A DNA stretch of 8,333 nucleotides from Deltaproteobacteria bacterium (GTDB lineage: Bacteria > Myxococcota > Polyangia > Polyangiales > B10-G4), in assembly GCA_019312705.1 (NCBI GenBank), contig JAFDCW010000138.1:1-8333 (forward strand), written 5' to 3'. The notes below the pieces were generated by a model. It was given only the letters and a program-made list of their open reading frames with translations, had not been told where the DNA came from and did no database searches. Every line of letters starts with the position of its first letter. Within the stretch, counting starts at the first letter, position 1. Both the position numbers and the translations under genes were made by a program. Positions 1 through 6,742 of the stretch are shown here, piece by piece.

Positions 1-1
1 C

Positions 2-1099
2 CAAGACCCCGACGTGCTCCTCCTCGATGAACCGACGAATCACCTCGACCAGTCGGCGCGGGCGCACCTCACGGGCGCACTCCGGCACTTCGAGGGCGTG
101 GGCGTCATCGTCAGCCACGACCGCGCGTTCCTCGAGTCCCTCACCACTCGGACCGCTTGGCTCGATGATGGCGCGGTCCGCGTATTCGAGGGCGCTTACG
201 GTGCGGCCCACGCCGTGCGTGAATTGGAGGGCGAAGCGAGACGCAGCGCCCGGAATCGGGCCCGCGCCGAAGAGCGCCGAACCGCCCGCGCCCTCGACGA
301 CCGTCGACGCCGGCAGGCCGCGGCGCACAAGAGCATCGGCAAGAAGGGGCGCATCAAGGGCCCCCGCGATTCGGACGGTCGCTCGGTCAATCGCAAGGCC
401 CGGGCCGCCAAGGCCGAAGCGGTGCACGCCCGCGGCGTTCGCAGCCTCCGGGCCCGCCACCAAAGGAACGTGACCGAAACCGACGATGCCCGGGTGGACC
501 GCAAACTCGGCGGCCGCGTTCGCATCGAGGCCCAGGCGGGCCCTGGGGTGCGCCTCGCCTCACTGCTCCTGCCCGAGCTCCGAGCCGGGACCCGGCGACT
601 GCTCGGCCCCATATCCCAGGTCCTCGACCGCGACAGCCGCGTTCGCATCACCGGGGACAACGGCGCGGGCAAGTCCACGCTGCTCGCCGCCCTCGTCGCC
701 GCGCTGCCCGCCGACGGGACCTTCTACTTGCCGCAAGAACTCGGTGACGAAGCCCGTCGCGCTTGCGTTCGACGGGTCCTCGAACTCTGTCCGGCTGACC
801 GCGGCCGGGTCCTGTCGATCGTTGGCGTGCTCGGCTCGGATCCAAGGCGGGTGCTCGTGGCCGACTTGCCGTCTCCCGGCGAGGCCAAAAAGCTCTCTCT
901 CGCCTGGGCCCTCGGCACCGGGGCGTCATGCGTCGTTCTCGACGAACCCACGAACCACCTCGATCTTCCCGCCATCGAGCGCCTCGAAGAGGCCCTCGCG
1001 GACTACACCGGCGCCCTGGTCCTCGTCACCCACGACGCGTGGTTCGGTGAACGGCTGACGAACGAGCAGTGGCAGCTCCGGGACGGTGAGCTGTGGTGA
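2..1099 (+). CDS. ABC-F family ATP-binding protein, 5'-truncated by window edge
   Basis: Soluble ABC ATPase with two nucleotide-binding domains and no membrane segments. ABC-F proteins act on the ribosome (translation factors or antibiotic target protection). The frame is open to the left edge (reading ...QDPDVLLLDEPTNHLD), so the real start and the first Walker A are outside the window. Counting from the GTG at 14: first Walker B/D-loop LLLDEPTNHLD at 2-12; H-loop VSHD at 33-36; a very Arg/Lys-rich linker at about 70-165, the region that contacts rRNA in this family; second Walker A GDNGAGKST at 214-222; a divergent signature PSPGE at 286-290 (canonical LSGGE, often LSPGE in this family); second Walker B VVLDEPTNHLD at 307-317; H-loop VTHD at 338-341. 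It ends 5 bp before the convergent lipoprotein gene. Whether it is a resistance factor or a housekeeping factor cannot be decided from this part. Confidence 0.93.
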   Translation, partial: QDPDVLLLDEPTNHLDQSARAHLTGALRHFEGVGVIVSHDRAFLESLTTRTAWLDDGAVRVFEGAYGAAHAVRELEGEARRSARNRARAEERRTARALDDRRRRQAAAHKSIGKKGRIKGPRDSDGRSVNRKARAAKAEAVHARGVRSLRARHQRNVTETDDARVDRKLGGRVRIEAQAGPGVRLASLLLPELRAGTRRLLGPISQVLDRDSRVRITGDNGAGKSTLLAALVAALPADGTFYLPQELGDEARRACVRRVLELCPADRGRVLSIVGVLGSDPRRVLVADLPSPGEAKKLSLAWALGTGASCVVLDEPTNHLDLPAIERLEEALADYTGALVLVTHDAWFGERLTNEQWQLRDGELW

Positions 1100-1104
1100 A
1101 GGCG

Positions 1105-1680
1105 CTACCGCGTGAACGCCGGGCTCGTGACCCGGTGGCCGGCGCCGCAGGTGGCCACGACGAAGCGGTAGGTTCCCGTGGGGGCGTCGCCGCAGCGCGT
1201 GCAAATGCACTGGGCGTCGCCGAGCATGCCGTTCCACGGAGGCGGGTGCAGGGCGGCGCCCGGGATGAGGGTCAGGCACCGGGGGGGCGGCTCGCAGTCG
1301 AAGCGCAGAGCGAGGCCGGCGATGCCCGACACTGGAACGAAGGCGCCGTCTTCTTCGCGCTCGAGGACCAATGTCGACGAGAGTTCGACGGGCTCGGAGC
1401 CGCGGTTCTCGACGACCAAGGACGCTGCGCCGTCGAAGCCGGGTTCGACCGTGAGTCCGAGGGTCGGCGGCGCTCCCGGGACAGCTTGAAGGTCGGAATC
1501 GGCTGAAGCTGCCTCGGTTTCAGTCGCAGCGCCGCCCGTCGTTTCGGTGCCCGTCGACGCGCTGCCGGTCGTCGACGTCGCCGCGTCGTTACCGCATCCC
1601 TCGCATCCCGCGAGCAGGACCAGGAGGCCGCCCAGGAGCAGGCCCGGCACGAGCAATACCGTCACCATGCGGAGGTTCAT
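1105..1680 (-). CDS. Small secreted lipoprotein with Ser/Thr/Ala linker and Cys-containing C-terminal domain
   Basis: A 191-residue putative lipoprotein of unknown function. The N-terminus (MNLRM) is followed by a hydrophobic segment at about 6-24 and a clear lipobox L-A-G-C with Cys26 as the predicted lipidated residue, so it is expected to be membrane-anchored and exported. Residues 32-60 form a low-complexity Thr/Ser/Gly/Ala/Glu linker. Residues 70-191 look like one beta-rich domain (LGLTVEPGFDGAASLVVENR, then ELSSTLVLERE) with six Cys (129, 135, 158, 160, 163, 178). The pattern recalls Ig-like domains of secreted proteins, but I recognise no named family. The reading frame stays open upstream over mutY, but that extension is antisense to a certain gene. 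The ATG at 1680 is chosen because it gives a proper signal peptide; the ATG at 1668 would also work. No Shine-Dalgarno sequence is seen. It converges on the ABC-F gene. Confidence 0.8.
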   Translation of the reverse strand: MNLRMVTVLLVPGLLLGGLLVLLAGCEGCGNDAATSTTGSASTGTETTGGAATETEAASADSDLQAVPGAPPTLGLTVEPGFDGAASLVVENRGSEPVELSSTLVLEREEDGAFVPVSGIAGLALRFDCEPPPRCLTLIPGAALHPPPWNGMLGDAQCICTRCGDAPTGTYRFVVATCGAGHRVTSPAFTR

Positions 1681-1688
1681 CAGAGAGC

Positions 1689-1694
1689 ACGATA
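1689..1694 (-). promoter_or_regulatory. Candidate -10 box (TATCGT) for the lipoprotein gene
   Basis: On the minus strand TATCGT ends 8 nt before the ATG at 1680, which would place transcription initiation at or next to the start codon. No good -35 is present at 16-18 bp. There is no Shine-Dalgarno sequence between the box and the ATG. This is a weak call, supported mainly by the same arrangement at three other genes in the window. Confidence 0.3.
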
Positions 1695-1791
1695 GTCGAG
1701 GTTGCCTCGCCGAGCGAGCGTTCGCGACCTCGGAGTGACATGCTCGCCTTTCTTCAACGGGCCCTCCCGCCCTGTCGCCTTCTTGCCGCCC

Positions 1792-2820
1792 ATGTCCACC
1801 ACCGTCCGACAAATCCTCCTGTCCTGGTACGACACCGCCGCTCGTGACCTGCCCTGGCGCCGGACCCGCGACCCTTACGCCATCTGGGTCTCGGAGATCA
1901 TGTGCCAGCAGACCCGGGTCGATACGGTCATTCCCTATTACGGGCGTTTCCTCGAGCGCTTCCCCACGCCGTCGGCGCTCGCCAAAGCAGGCGAAGACGA
2001 GGTGATGTCTCTGTGGAGCGGCCTCGGCTACTACCGCCGCGCCCGGCTGCTGCACGCCGGGGTCAAAGAGGTCGTCGCGAGCTACGGCGGCCAGGTTCCC
2101 CGGGATGCCGCGGCGCGCAGGGCCCTGCCGGGCGTCGGCCGTTACACCTGTGGCGCGATCGGCTCCGTTGCCTTTGGCCTCCCCGAAGCGATCGTCGACG
2201 GCAACGTCGCCCGGGTCTTGTCCCGGCTGCACGCCATCGACGCGCCCCTCGGCACGGCGGCGTCCGACAAGCAGCTCTGGGCCCTCGCCGGAGGCCTCGC
2301 CGCGGGGCCCCGCCCCGGCGACTTGAACCAGGCCCTCATGGAGCTCGGCGCTCTCGTCTGCACGCCGAAGAGCCCGTCGTGTGATGCCTGTCCGGTGCGC
2401 GGCGAATGCGGCGCTCGCGAGGCCGACAGGGTCGACGAGCTACCGGTTCCGAAAAAGAAGAAGAAGCCGCGGGAGGTCACCATGGTGGCGGTCGTGCCCC
2501 GGCGCCGCGATACGACCTGGCTGGTGAAGGGGGGCGGCAGCCTCTTCGGCGGGCTCTTTGGTGTGCCGTCGGGAGAGGGCGCAGGCGTCGCCGCGGCCCG
2601 TTTGGTACTCGCCCAGCACGGGCTCACCGGTCGCGTCGTCGATGAAGACCCGCCGCGCGTGCGTCATGTGCTCTCCCATCGGCGCCTCGAAGTGAGCGTC
2701 TACCGGGCGACCCACGCCAATGGAGAGGCCTCTAGCGCCCTTCGTGCCTTCACCGACGAGCAGCTAACCGAGGTGGGCATCGCGACTCTGACGCGCAAGA
2801 TCTTGAAAGCGTCGGTCTGA
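1792..2820 (+). CDS. mutY: A/G-specific adenine glycosylase MutY
   Basis: Base-excision repair enzyme that removes adenine mispaired with 8-oxoguanine. It has 342 residues from the ATG at 1792. That start puts the conserved first helix (ILLSWYDTAARDLPWRRTRDPY) near the N-terminus, as in known MutY; 30 further residues could be read from a TTG at 1702 but look unlike the family. Visible features: catalytic Glu35 in WVSEIMCQQTRV; helix-hairpin-helix LPGVGRYTCGAI at 112-123; catalytic Asp136 in IVDGNVARV; [4Fe-4S] ligands Cys190-X6-Cys197-X2-Cys200-X5-Cys206. A Lys-rich linker (KKKKKP, 221-226) leads to the C-terminal NUDIX-like 8-oxoG recognition domain at about 230-342, containing GGLFGVPSGEG and an LSHRRL loop matching the FSH loop of studied MutY enzymes. 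All key residues are present, so it should be active. It is divergent from the lipoprotein gene across 111 bp and convergent with the phosphoesterase gene. Confidence 0.97.
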   Translation: MSTTVRQILLSWYDTAARDLPWRRTRDPYAIWVSEIMCQQTRVDTVIPYYGRFLERFPTPSALAKAGEDEVMSLWSGLGYYRRARLLHAGVKEVVASYGGQVPRDAAARRALPGVGRYTCGAIGSVAFGLPEAIVDGNVARVLSRLHAIDAPLGTAASDKQLWALAGGLAAGPRPGDLNQALMELGALVCTPKSPSCDACPVRGECGAREADRVDELPVPKKKKKPREVTMVAVVPRRRDTTWLVKGGGSLFGGLFGVPSGEGAGVAAARLVLAQHGLTGRVVDEDPPRVRHVLSHRRLEVSVYRATHANGEASSALRAFTDEQLTEVGIATLTRKILKASV

Positions 2821-2823
2821 CCG

Positions 2824-2837
2824 ACGCCCTTTGGCGT
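2824..2837 (+). terminator. Weak hairpin between convergent mutY and phosphoesterase genes
   Basis: ACGCC-CTTT-GGCGT forms a 5-bp stem with a 4-nt loop just after the mutY stop, followed by TTTGGCGTT. A second GGCGT at 2840-2844 could pair instead. It sits in the 24-bp gap between two convergent genes, where a terminator is expected, but the stem is short and the T-tract poor. Confidence 0.22.
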
Positions 2838-2844
2838 TTGGCGT

Positions 2845-3495
2845 TCAGAGCTCGAAGACCGCGGCGCGGCGGATGTCGTCGCCGGAGAAGTCCCAGAAGG
2901 TCACGGTGCCGGCTTCGAGGTCGACGAGACCGAAGCCGGCGTCGTTTCGCTTGCGGCTCAAGGTGCCGGCGTTGATGAAGGTGAGGCCGGAGCCGAGGGC
3001 ACGCACCATCCGGTCGTGGGTGTGGCCGCCGACTGCGAAACGCAGATCGTCCCCCTCGAATGCGGACATGCCCTCGAGGGCACATTGCAGTCCGTAGCCG
3101 CGGGTATCGGGGCGGAGTTCTGCCATGTCGTCGTCGCCGACGCCGTGGCAGAGCAGGAGCTTGCCCCGGGTGGTGTCGAGGATTCGCGTCGGCGGCAGCG
3201 CGGCGAGCCATGCGCGAGGCTCGTCAGAGATTTCGAGGGTCGCGCCTTCGAGGTCGCGCATCGTATCTGCGAGCAGCCAACGATCGTGATTGCCGGCGAT
3301 GGCGACCACCTGGTGTTCGATGAGCAGCGCAACCGTTCGGTCCGCGTCGCCGAAACCATCGATGAGGTCGCCGACCGCGAGCACCGCGTCGACGTTTGCG
3401 TGCGCGAGTTCGGTCAGGGCGCGACTGAGGCGTTGGTCTTCCGCGTGCACGTCGCCGAGGAGTCCAAAGCGGGTGAGTGGTGCGGATACATGCAC
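2845..3495 (-). CDS. Calcineurin-like metallophosphoesterase (YfcE/MJ0936-type)
   Basis: Predicted cytoplasmic dinuclear-metal phosphoesterase of 216 residues; members of this small-domain group hydrolyse phosphodiesters or phosphomonoesters. All five metal-site motifs are visible in order: GDVH (14-17), GDLID (42-46), GNHD (68-71), CHG with His117, and GHTH (157-160). After the last motif comes FINAGTLSRKRND, resembling the NPGS-type turn seen in YfcE relatives. No signal peptide or membrane segment. The start is a GTG at 3495; no ATG lies in frame near it, and the frame is open further upstream with only a CTG alternative. No Shine-Dalgarno sequence is seen, but a TATGAT box ends 6 nt before the GTG. 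It converges on mutY and diverges from the Cys-rich lipoprotein gene. The substrate cannot be inferred from these neighbours. Confidence 0.92.
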   Translation of the reverse strand: MHVSAPLTRFGLLGDVHAEDQRLSRALTELAHANVDAVLAVGDLIDGFGDADRTVALLIEHQVVAIAGNHDRWLLADTMRDLEGATLEISDEPRAWLAALPPTRILDTTRGKLLLCHGVGDDDMAELRPDTRGYGLQCALEGMSAFEGDDLRFAVGGHTHDRMVRALGSGLTFINAGTLSRKRNDAGFGLVDLEAGTVTFWDFSGDDIRRAAVFEL

Positions 3496-3501
3496 CCACA
3501 G

Positions 3502-3531
3502 ATCATAGCCAAAGGCAGGCCATCTCGTCGA
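3502..3531 (-). promoter_or_regulatory. Candidate sigma70-type promoter of the phosphoesterase gene
   Basis: On the minus strand TATGAT (3502-3507, five of six consensus bases) is preceded at 18 bp by TCGACG (3526-3531, four of six -35 bases). The -10 box ends only 6 nt before the GTG start codon, so a transcript would begin at the start codon itself. Confidence 0.38.
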
Positions 3532-3579
3532 CGACTACTGCGCGGTGGGCCTCTCCGAGCTAACATTGACAAGCTTATT

Positions 3580-3590
3580 TATAGTGGGGA
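3580..3590 (+). promoter_or_regulatory. A+T-rich start region of the Cys-rich lipoprotein gene: TATAGT and GGGGA
   Basis: Within an unusually A+T-rich patch (about 3560-3585), TATAGT (3580-3585, five of six -10 bases) ends 9 nt before the ATG at 3595. GGGGA (3586-3590) could act as a ribosome binding site with 4-nt spacing to the ATG at 3595, or the better 7-nt spacing to the ATG at 3598. The two readings conflict: if transcription starts from this -10, the GGGGA would not be in the mRNA. TTGACA at 3566-3571 is only 8 bp from TATAGT, so the two are not a normal pair. Confidence 0.35.
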
Positions 3591-3594
3591 TTCG

Positions 3595-4815
3595 ATGATG
3601 TACCGAGCTGCTCTCTCGATTGGTCTGGCCTCAGCGTTCTTTTTGTCCTCCGCCGGCTGCGGATTGTTACTCGACCCCGGGGGCGCACCGGACACCGGCA
3701 CGCTCCCCGACGTGGACGCCGGCGGCGGCATGGACGGCGGCCCGGGCGAGGCGGGCAGGGTCGACGCCGGCCCCATCGACGCGGCTCTCGATACGCTCAT
3801 GGGCAGGGCGGACGCGGGCCCCGTGGATCAGGGAGACCCGACGGATCCACCGCCGACTTGCGAGGGCCTCCCCGACCGGACGCCGTGCGGTCGGGGGGCG
3901 GTCCAACGACAGATCTGCCGGGGCGGCGATTGCGTCGCGTCATGGTGCGGTGACGGCTTCGTCGACACCGCCGCCGGGGAGCAGTGCGATGACGGCGACG
4001 GCTACGACTTCGATCAGTGCGGCAACGACTGCAACTGGGCGTGCGCAGCGAACGCTGACTGCGATGACGGTCGTCCCTGCAATGGCGCCGAATGGTGCAA
4101 CGGCCACCGGTGCCGCCCCGGGGATCCTCCGGTGTCCATGACGATGTGTGAAGACGCCGCCGGTCGCTCTGGTACCTGTGCGGCCGCGGGCTACTGCTCC
4201 GCCGTCGGGATCCCCACGGACGCCTGCGGTGACGGCGTGCTCAACCCCGGTGAACAATGCGATGACGCCAACAACGTTGCCGGCGACGGCTGCGAACCCG
4301 ACTGCTACCTCACTTGTGAGACCGCGGCAGATTGCGCGTCGTCCCCGGTTTCCGTTGACGACCCCTGTCTCCCGACCGTTTGCGGCCCGAGCCATACCTG
4401 TGAACTCATGGCCGCGTCCACCGACTTCGCTTGCTACGACGACTCGGATCGGGACGGCTTCGGGGCGGGCGCACCCTATTTCGTCTGCGGCACGAGGTGC
4501 CCCGATCGCACCACGCCCATCTCCGGCGATTGCGACGACAACGATAGCCGGGCCCACCCCGGAACGACCCTCTACTACGCACAAGAGCGCACCGGCGCGG
4601 TTGGGGGTTGGGACTTCGACTGCGACGGGGCGGTCATCCGCTACGGTGGGCGAGGGGTCTACAGCGCTTGCACCATGACCCTTTCCGGCTGTACCGGCAG
4701 CGGATGGGAGACCGCCGCTCCCGAGTGTGGGGCCACGGGGACCTACGTGACATGCGGGGGCACCGATACCTGTACTGCGATGCCCCAGCCCGACGTCCAG
4801 GTCCGCTGCCACTGA
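3595..4815 (+). CDS. Cys-rich secreted lipoprotein with DUF4215-type repeats and MopE-like Asp-rich motif
   Basis: A 406-residue predicted exported lipoprotein. It has a hydrophobic signal segment at 4-20 and a lipobox-like S-A-G-C with Cys22 (Ser rather than Leu at -3). An Asp/Ala/Gly/Pro linker (repeated VDAG-like words, about 30-86) is followed by a Cys-rich ectodomain. Two modules match the myxobacterial DUF4215 Cys-rich repeat: 118-150 (CGDG...GEQCDDGDG...C) and 211-241 (CGDGVLNPGEQCDDANN, then GDGCEPDC). Residues 281-345 carry Asp-rich, probably metal-binding segments (DDSDRDGFG; GDCDDNDSRAHPG; WDFDCDG) as in the putative metal-binding region of MopE-like proteins. There are 37 Cys in total; 36 remain after the lipidated one, compatible with full disulfide pairing outside the cytoplasm. 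The start is ATG 3595 or 3598; earlier in-frame sequence is antisense to the phosphoesterase gene. Its function is unknown; surface adhesion or metal binding is a guess. Confidence 0.85.
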   Translation: MMYRAALSIGLASAFFLSSAGCGLLLDPGGAPDTGTLPDVDAGGGMDGGPGEAGRVDAGPIDAALDTLMGRADAGPVDQGDPTDPPPTCEGLPDRTPCGRGAVQRQICRGGDCVASWCGDGFVDTAAGEQCDDGDGYDFDQCGNDCNWACAANADCDDGRPCNGAEWCNGHRCRPGDPPVSMTMCEDAAGRSGTCAAAGYCSAVGIPTDACGDGVLNPGEQCDDANNVAGDGCEPDCYLTCETAADCASSPVSVDDPCLPTVCGPSHTCELMAASTDFACYDDSDRDGFGAGAPYFVCGTRCPDRTTPISGDCDDNDSRAHPGTTLYYAQERTGAVGGWDFDCDGAVIRYGGRGVYSACTMTLSGCTGSGWETAAPECGATGTYVTCGGTDTCTAMPQPDVQVRCH

Positions 4816-4874
4816 GCTGATTCGACCACCGCCCCGACTGGCCACCTGCGCACCGCTGGTGTATGCCGTCGCCC

Positions 4875-6218
4875 ATGCTCGACCAACGTTTCGTCACCGA
4901 AAACCTCGACGATGTGCGCGCCGGCCTCGCCCGCCGGGGCTATGACGATGAGGCGACATTGGCGCGCCTCACCGAGGCCGCAGCCACCCGCCGTGAGGTC
5001 ATCGTCGAGGTCGAGGCTCTGCGCCAGACCCGCAACGAGGTCAGCAAGGCGATGGGGCTGATCGCCGACAAGAAGTCGGGCGAGTTCGCTCAGACGCGCA
5101 CCGAGATGAAAGAGGTCGGCGAGCTGATCAAAGGCCTCGAGGCGCGCCAGGCCGAGGCCGAATCCGCCCTCCGGGAGATCCTCCACGATATCCCGAACCT
5201 TCCCCACGAGTCGTCCCCGGACGGCCTCGACGAGGCGGGCAATGTCGAGATCCTCGTGCACGGCAAGAAGCCCGACCTCGGCTTCGAGGCGAAGGACCAC
5301 GTCGCCCTCGGCACGGCCCTCGACATCATCGATTTCGAACGGGGCGCAAAGATCAGCGGCTCGCGCTTCGCCGTGCTCAAAGGCCACGGCGCGCGCCTCG
5401 AACGAGCGCTGATGGCCTTCATGCTCGATCTGCATTCGACCGAGCACGGCTACACGGAGATTTGGCCCCCGGTCCTGGTCAAGGACACCGCCCTCCGAGG
5501 TACGGGCCAGCTTCCGAAGTTCGAAGAAGACCTCTTCAAGATCGCGTCCGCCGAGGGCTGGAAGCAGCACCAAGAAGACAAAGACGGAGGCCATGACCTC
5601 TACCTCGCACCGACCGCCGAGGTGCAGGTCACCAATCTGCATTCCGACGAGATCCTCGACGGCAAAGACCTTCCCGTCGCCTACACGGCGTATTCGGCGT
5701 GTTTTAGGGCCGAGGCCGGAAGCTACGGCCAAGATACGAAGGGCCTCATCCGTCAGCACCAGTTCGACAAGGTCGAGCTCGTACGCTTCTGCCGCCCGGA
5801 AGACGGCGAGGCTCAGCTCGACGTCCTCCGAGGTCACGCCGAACAGGTCCTCCAGCGCCTCGGCCTCCACTACCGCGTCGTCCAGCTCTGCGCCGGCGAC
5901 ATGAGTTTTTCTGCCCACAAGGCCTTCGACCTCGAGGTGTGGTTGCCGGCCCAGGATACCTTCCGCGAAATTTCGAGCTGCTCGTGGTTCGGCGACTTCC
6001 AGGCGCGGCGCGCCAAGATTCGCTACCGCCCCGGGGCCCAGCCCGGCGAGAAGAAGGCCAAGCCCCGCCTCGTGCACACCCTCAACGGCTCCGCCCTCGC
6101 CATCGGCCGCACCCTCGTCGCCATCCTCGAGCAGTACCAACAGGCCGACGGAAGCATCGTGGTGCCCGAGGCACTGAGGTCGTATATGGGCGGTCTCGAA
6201 CGGATCACGTCCCGCTGA
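4875..6218 (+). CDS. serS: Seryl-tRNA synthetase
   Basis: Class II aminoacyl-tRNA synthetase that charges tRNA-Ser (and tRNA-Sec) with serine. It has 447 residues from the ATG at 4875, chosen because MLDQRFV matches the usual MLD-R-F family N-terminus; the ATG at 4863 would add MPSP. An N-terminal antiparallel coiled coil (about 26-102) contacts the tRNA long arm. The catalytic domain follows: motif 1 region at about 178-202, TAE serine-binding motif at 247-249, motif 2 from FRAEAG to RQHQF (277-297), and motif 3 LNGSALAIGRTLVAILEQYQ (403-422) with Arg412. Between DLFKI and DLYLAPTAEV there is a charged extra stretch (about 224-240, rich in Glu, Asp, Lys, Gln) where many bacterial SerRS have only a few residues, which explains the slightly long protein. 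It follows the Cys-rich lipoprotein gene on the same strand after 59 bp. No Shine-Dalgarno sequence is seen. A structured repeat begins 3 nt after the stop. Confidence 0.97.
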   Translation: MLDQRFVTENLDDVRAGLARRGYDDEATLARLTEAAATRREVIVEVEALRQTRNEVSKAMGLIADKKSGEFAQTRTEMKEVGELIKGLEARQAEAESALREILHDIPNLPHESSPDGLDEAGNVEILVHGKKPDLGFEAKDHVALGTALDIIDFERGAKISGSRFAVLKGHGARLERALMAFMLDLHSTEHGYTEIWPPVLVKDTALRGTGQLPKFEEDLFKIASAEGWKQHQEDKDGGHDLYLAPTAEVQVTNLHSDEILDGKDLPVAYTAYSACFRAEAGSYGQDTKGLIRQHQFDKVELVRFCRPEDGEAQLDVLRGHAEQVLQRLGLHYRVVQLCAGDMSFSAHKAFDLEVWLPAQDTFREISSCSWFGDFQARRAKIRYRPGAQPGEKKAKPRLVHTLNGSALAIGRTLVAILEQYQQADGSIVVPEALRSYMGGLERITSR

Positions 6219-6221
6219 AGA

Positions 6222-6333
6222 CGCTCAGTCACGCCATTCGCCGGCTTTCCTCCTCGCCGCAGACCTCGAAATACCATTGGTATTCCTTCGGCCTGCGCCT
6301 GCGGGGGCGCTCGCCGACTGACGCAACTGAGCG
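6222..6333 (+). repeat. Structured dispersed element, short copy (A), directly after serS
   Basis: A 112-bp element in the sense orientation after the serS stop. Its ends pair perfectly over 8 bp (CGCTCAGT 6222-6229 with ACTGAGCG 6326-6333). The centre holds an apical hairpin AATACC-ATT-GGTATT (6270-6284), flanked by CGAA/TTCG that can extend the stem past a small bulge. It is the reverse-complement relative of the copy at 7884-8052: 56 of 63 bases agree over 6266-6328 against 7889-7951, and the left end (TCACGCCATTCGCC) is identical. Copy A lacks about 57 bp present in the middle of copy B. It has no T-tract typical of an intrinsic terminator. The rest of the gap to 6380 shows nothing recognisable. 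Confidence 0.8.
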
Positions 6334-6380
6334 CCTTCAGTTCATCTGGTCACTCCGAGGAGCGCGACCCGCGGTCCGGT

Positions 6381-6704
6381 TCAGCCAACAGCCTTCACGA
6401 TCGACGCGGCTAGGATCAAGCCGCCGACGACGATCAACAGGCTGCCGACGAGAAACGCCACGGCCCGTTCGGTCGCGGCCCGGTGTTCCGGGTCGGTGAT
6501 CGCCGCGAGATCCTCCGGGGCTGCCCACCCGGTGGGGGTCAAGGTGCGTCCCGAGGTGAAGGCCGCGATCCCTCCCATGATCAACGCGAGGCCTCCGGCC
6601 GCGACCACCCTCGCGTCCGGGAGCACGAAGCCTCCGACGACAGCGAAGAGGCCGCCCAAGGACGCGGCGACGTGGAGGAGCAGGGCGGGTTTCACCGGTG
6701 GCAT
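6381..6704 (-). CDS. Small membrane protein with three predicted helices, unknown family
   Basis: A 107-residue hypothetical inner-membrane protein. Three hydrophobic segments are visible: about 7-28 (ALLLHVAASLGGLFAVVGGF), 32-50 (RVVAAGGLALIMGGIAAF) and 81-103 (AVAFLVGSLLIVVGGLILAA). A soluble loop at 51-80 is rich in charged residues and Pro (WAAPEDLAAITDPEHRAATE). The Gly-rich helices suggest tight packing. I recognise no family or active residues. The start is the ATG at 6704; a TTG at 6716 would add MAVN and cannot be excluded, and no Shine-Dalgarno sequence favours either. The start codon lies 38 bp from the divergent murB start, and the murB -35 box begins 2 bases from this ATG, so expression of the two genes may interfere. 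Confidence 0.72.
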   Translation of the reverse strand: MPPVKPALLLHVAASLGGLFAVVGGFVLPDARVVAAGGLALIMGGIAAFTSGRTLTPTGWAAPEDLAAITDPEHRAATERAVAFLVGSLLIVVGGLILAASIVKAVG

Positions 6705-6705
6705 G

Positions 6706-6734
6706 TTAACAGCCAATCAACGGACTGCTACCCT
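6706..6734 (+). promoter_or_regulatory. Sigma70-type promoter with extended -10 for murB
   Basis: TTAACA (6706-6711, five of six -35 bases), a 17-bp spacer, then TACCCT (6729-6734) preceded by TGC, giving the extended -10 TGCTACCCT. The first, second and last -10 bases are conserved. The box ends 8 nt before the murB GTG, so the transcript would be leaderless or have only 1-2 leader bases. This is the best promoter in the window. Confidence 0.55.
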
Positions 6735-6742
6735 GGCGCGCC

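Noticed and set aside
2..1099. ABC-F gene as the marker of an antibiotic-resistance island.
   Set aside because: There is no mobile element, composition change or other resistance gene; ABC-F proteins are common housekeeping factors and the fragment cannot assign the subfamily.
1681..2232. The lipoprotein frame stays open for 184 codons upstream on the minus strand.
   Set aside because: It is antisense to mutY and would bury the signal peptide inside the protein.
2451..2468. A-rich Lys-codon run in mutY as a programmed frameshift site.
   Set aside because: The in-frame heptamer is G-AAA-AAG, not a canonical X-XXY-YYZ site, and the normal frame continues through a complete NUDIX-like domain. 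It is simply a Lys-rich linker.
3566..3571. TTGACA as the -35 box paired with TATAGT at 3580.
   Set aside because: The spacer is 8 bp, far too short for sigma70; at 17 bp downstream there is no -10-like hexamer.
3016..3594. The Cys-rich lipoprotein frame stays open for 193 codons upstream of 3595.
   Set aside because: This part is antisense to the phosphoesterase gene, which has all five motifs, and a signal peptide starts at 3595.
3940..4845. A 301-codon open frame antisense to the Cys-rich lipoprotein gene.
   Set aside because: Ala/Gly/Val-rich shadow; the plus strand has signal peptide and ordered Cys motifs.
4851..4861. CACC-GCT-GGTG palindrome just before serS as a regulatory hairpin or T-box part.
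   Set aside because: A 4-bp stem is within chance, and no T-box specifier or antiterminator features are present.
4743..6140. A 465-codon open frame antisense to serS.
   Set aside because: Long antisense frames are common in G+C-rich genes; serS is certain and the antisense product is compositionally biased without recognisable domains.
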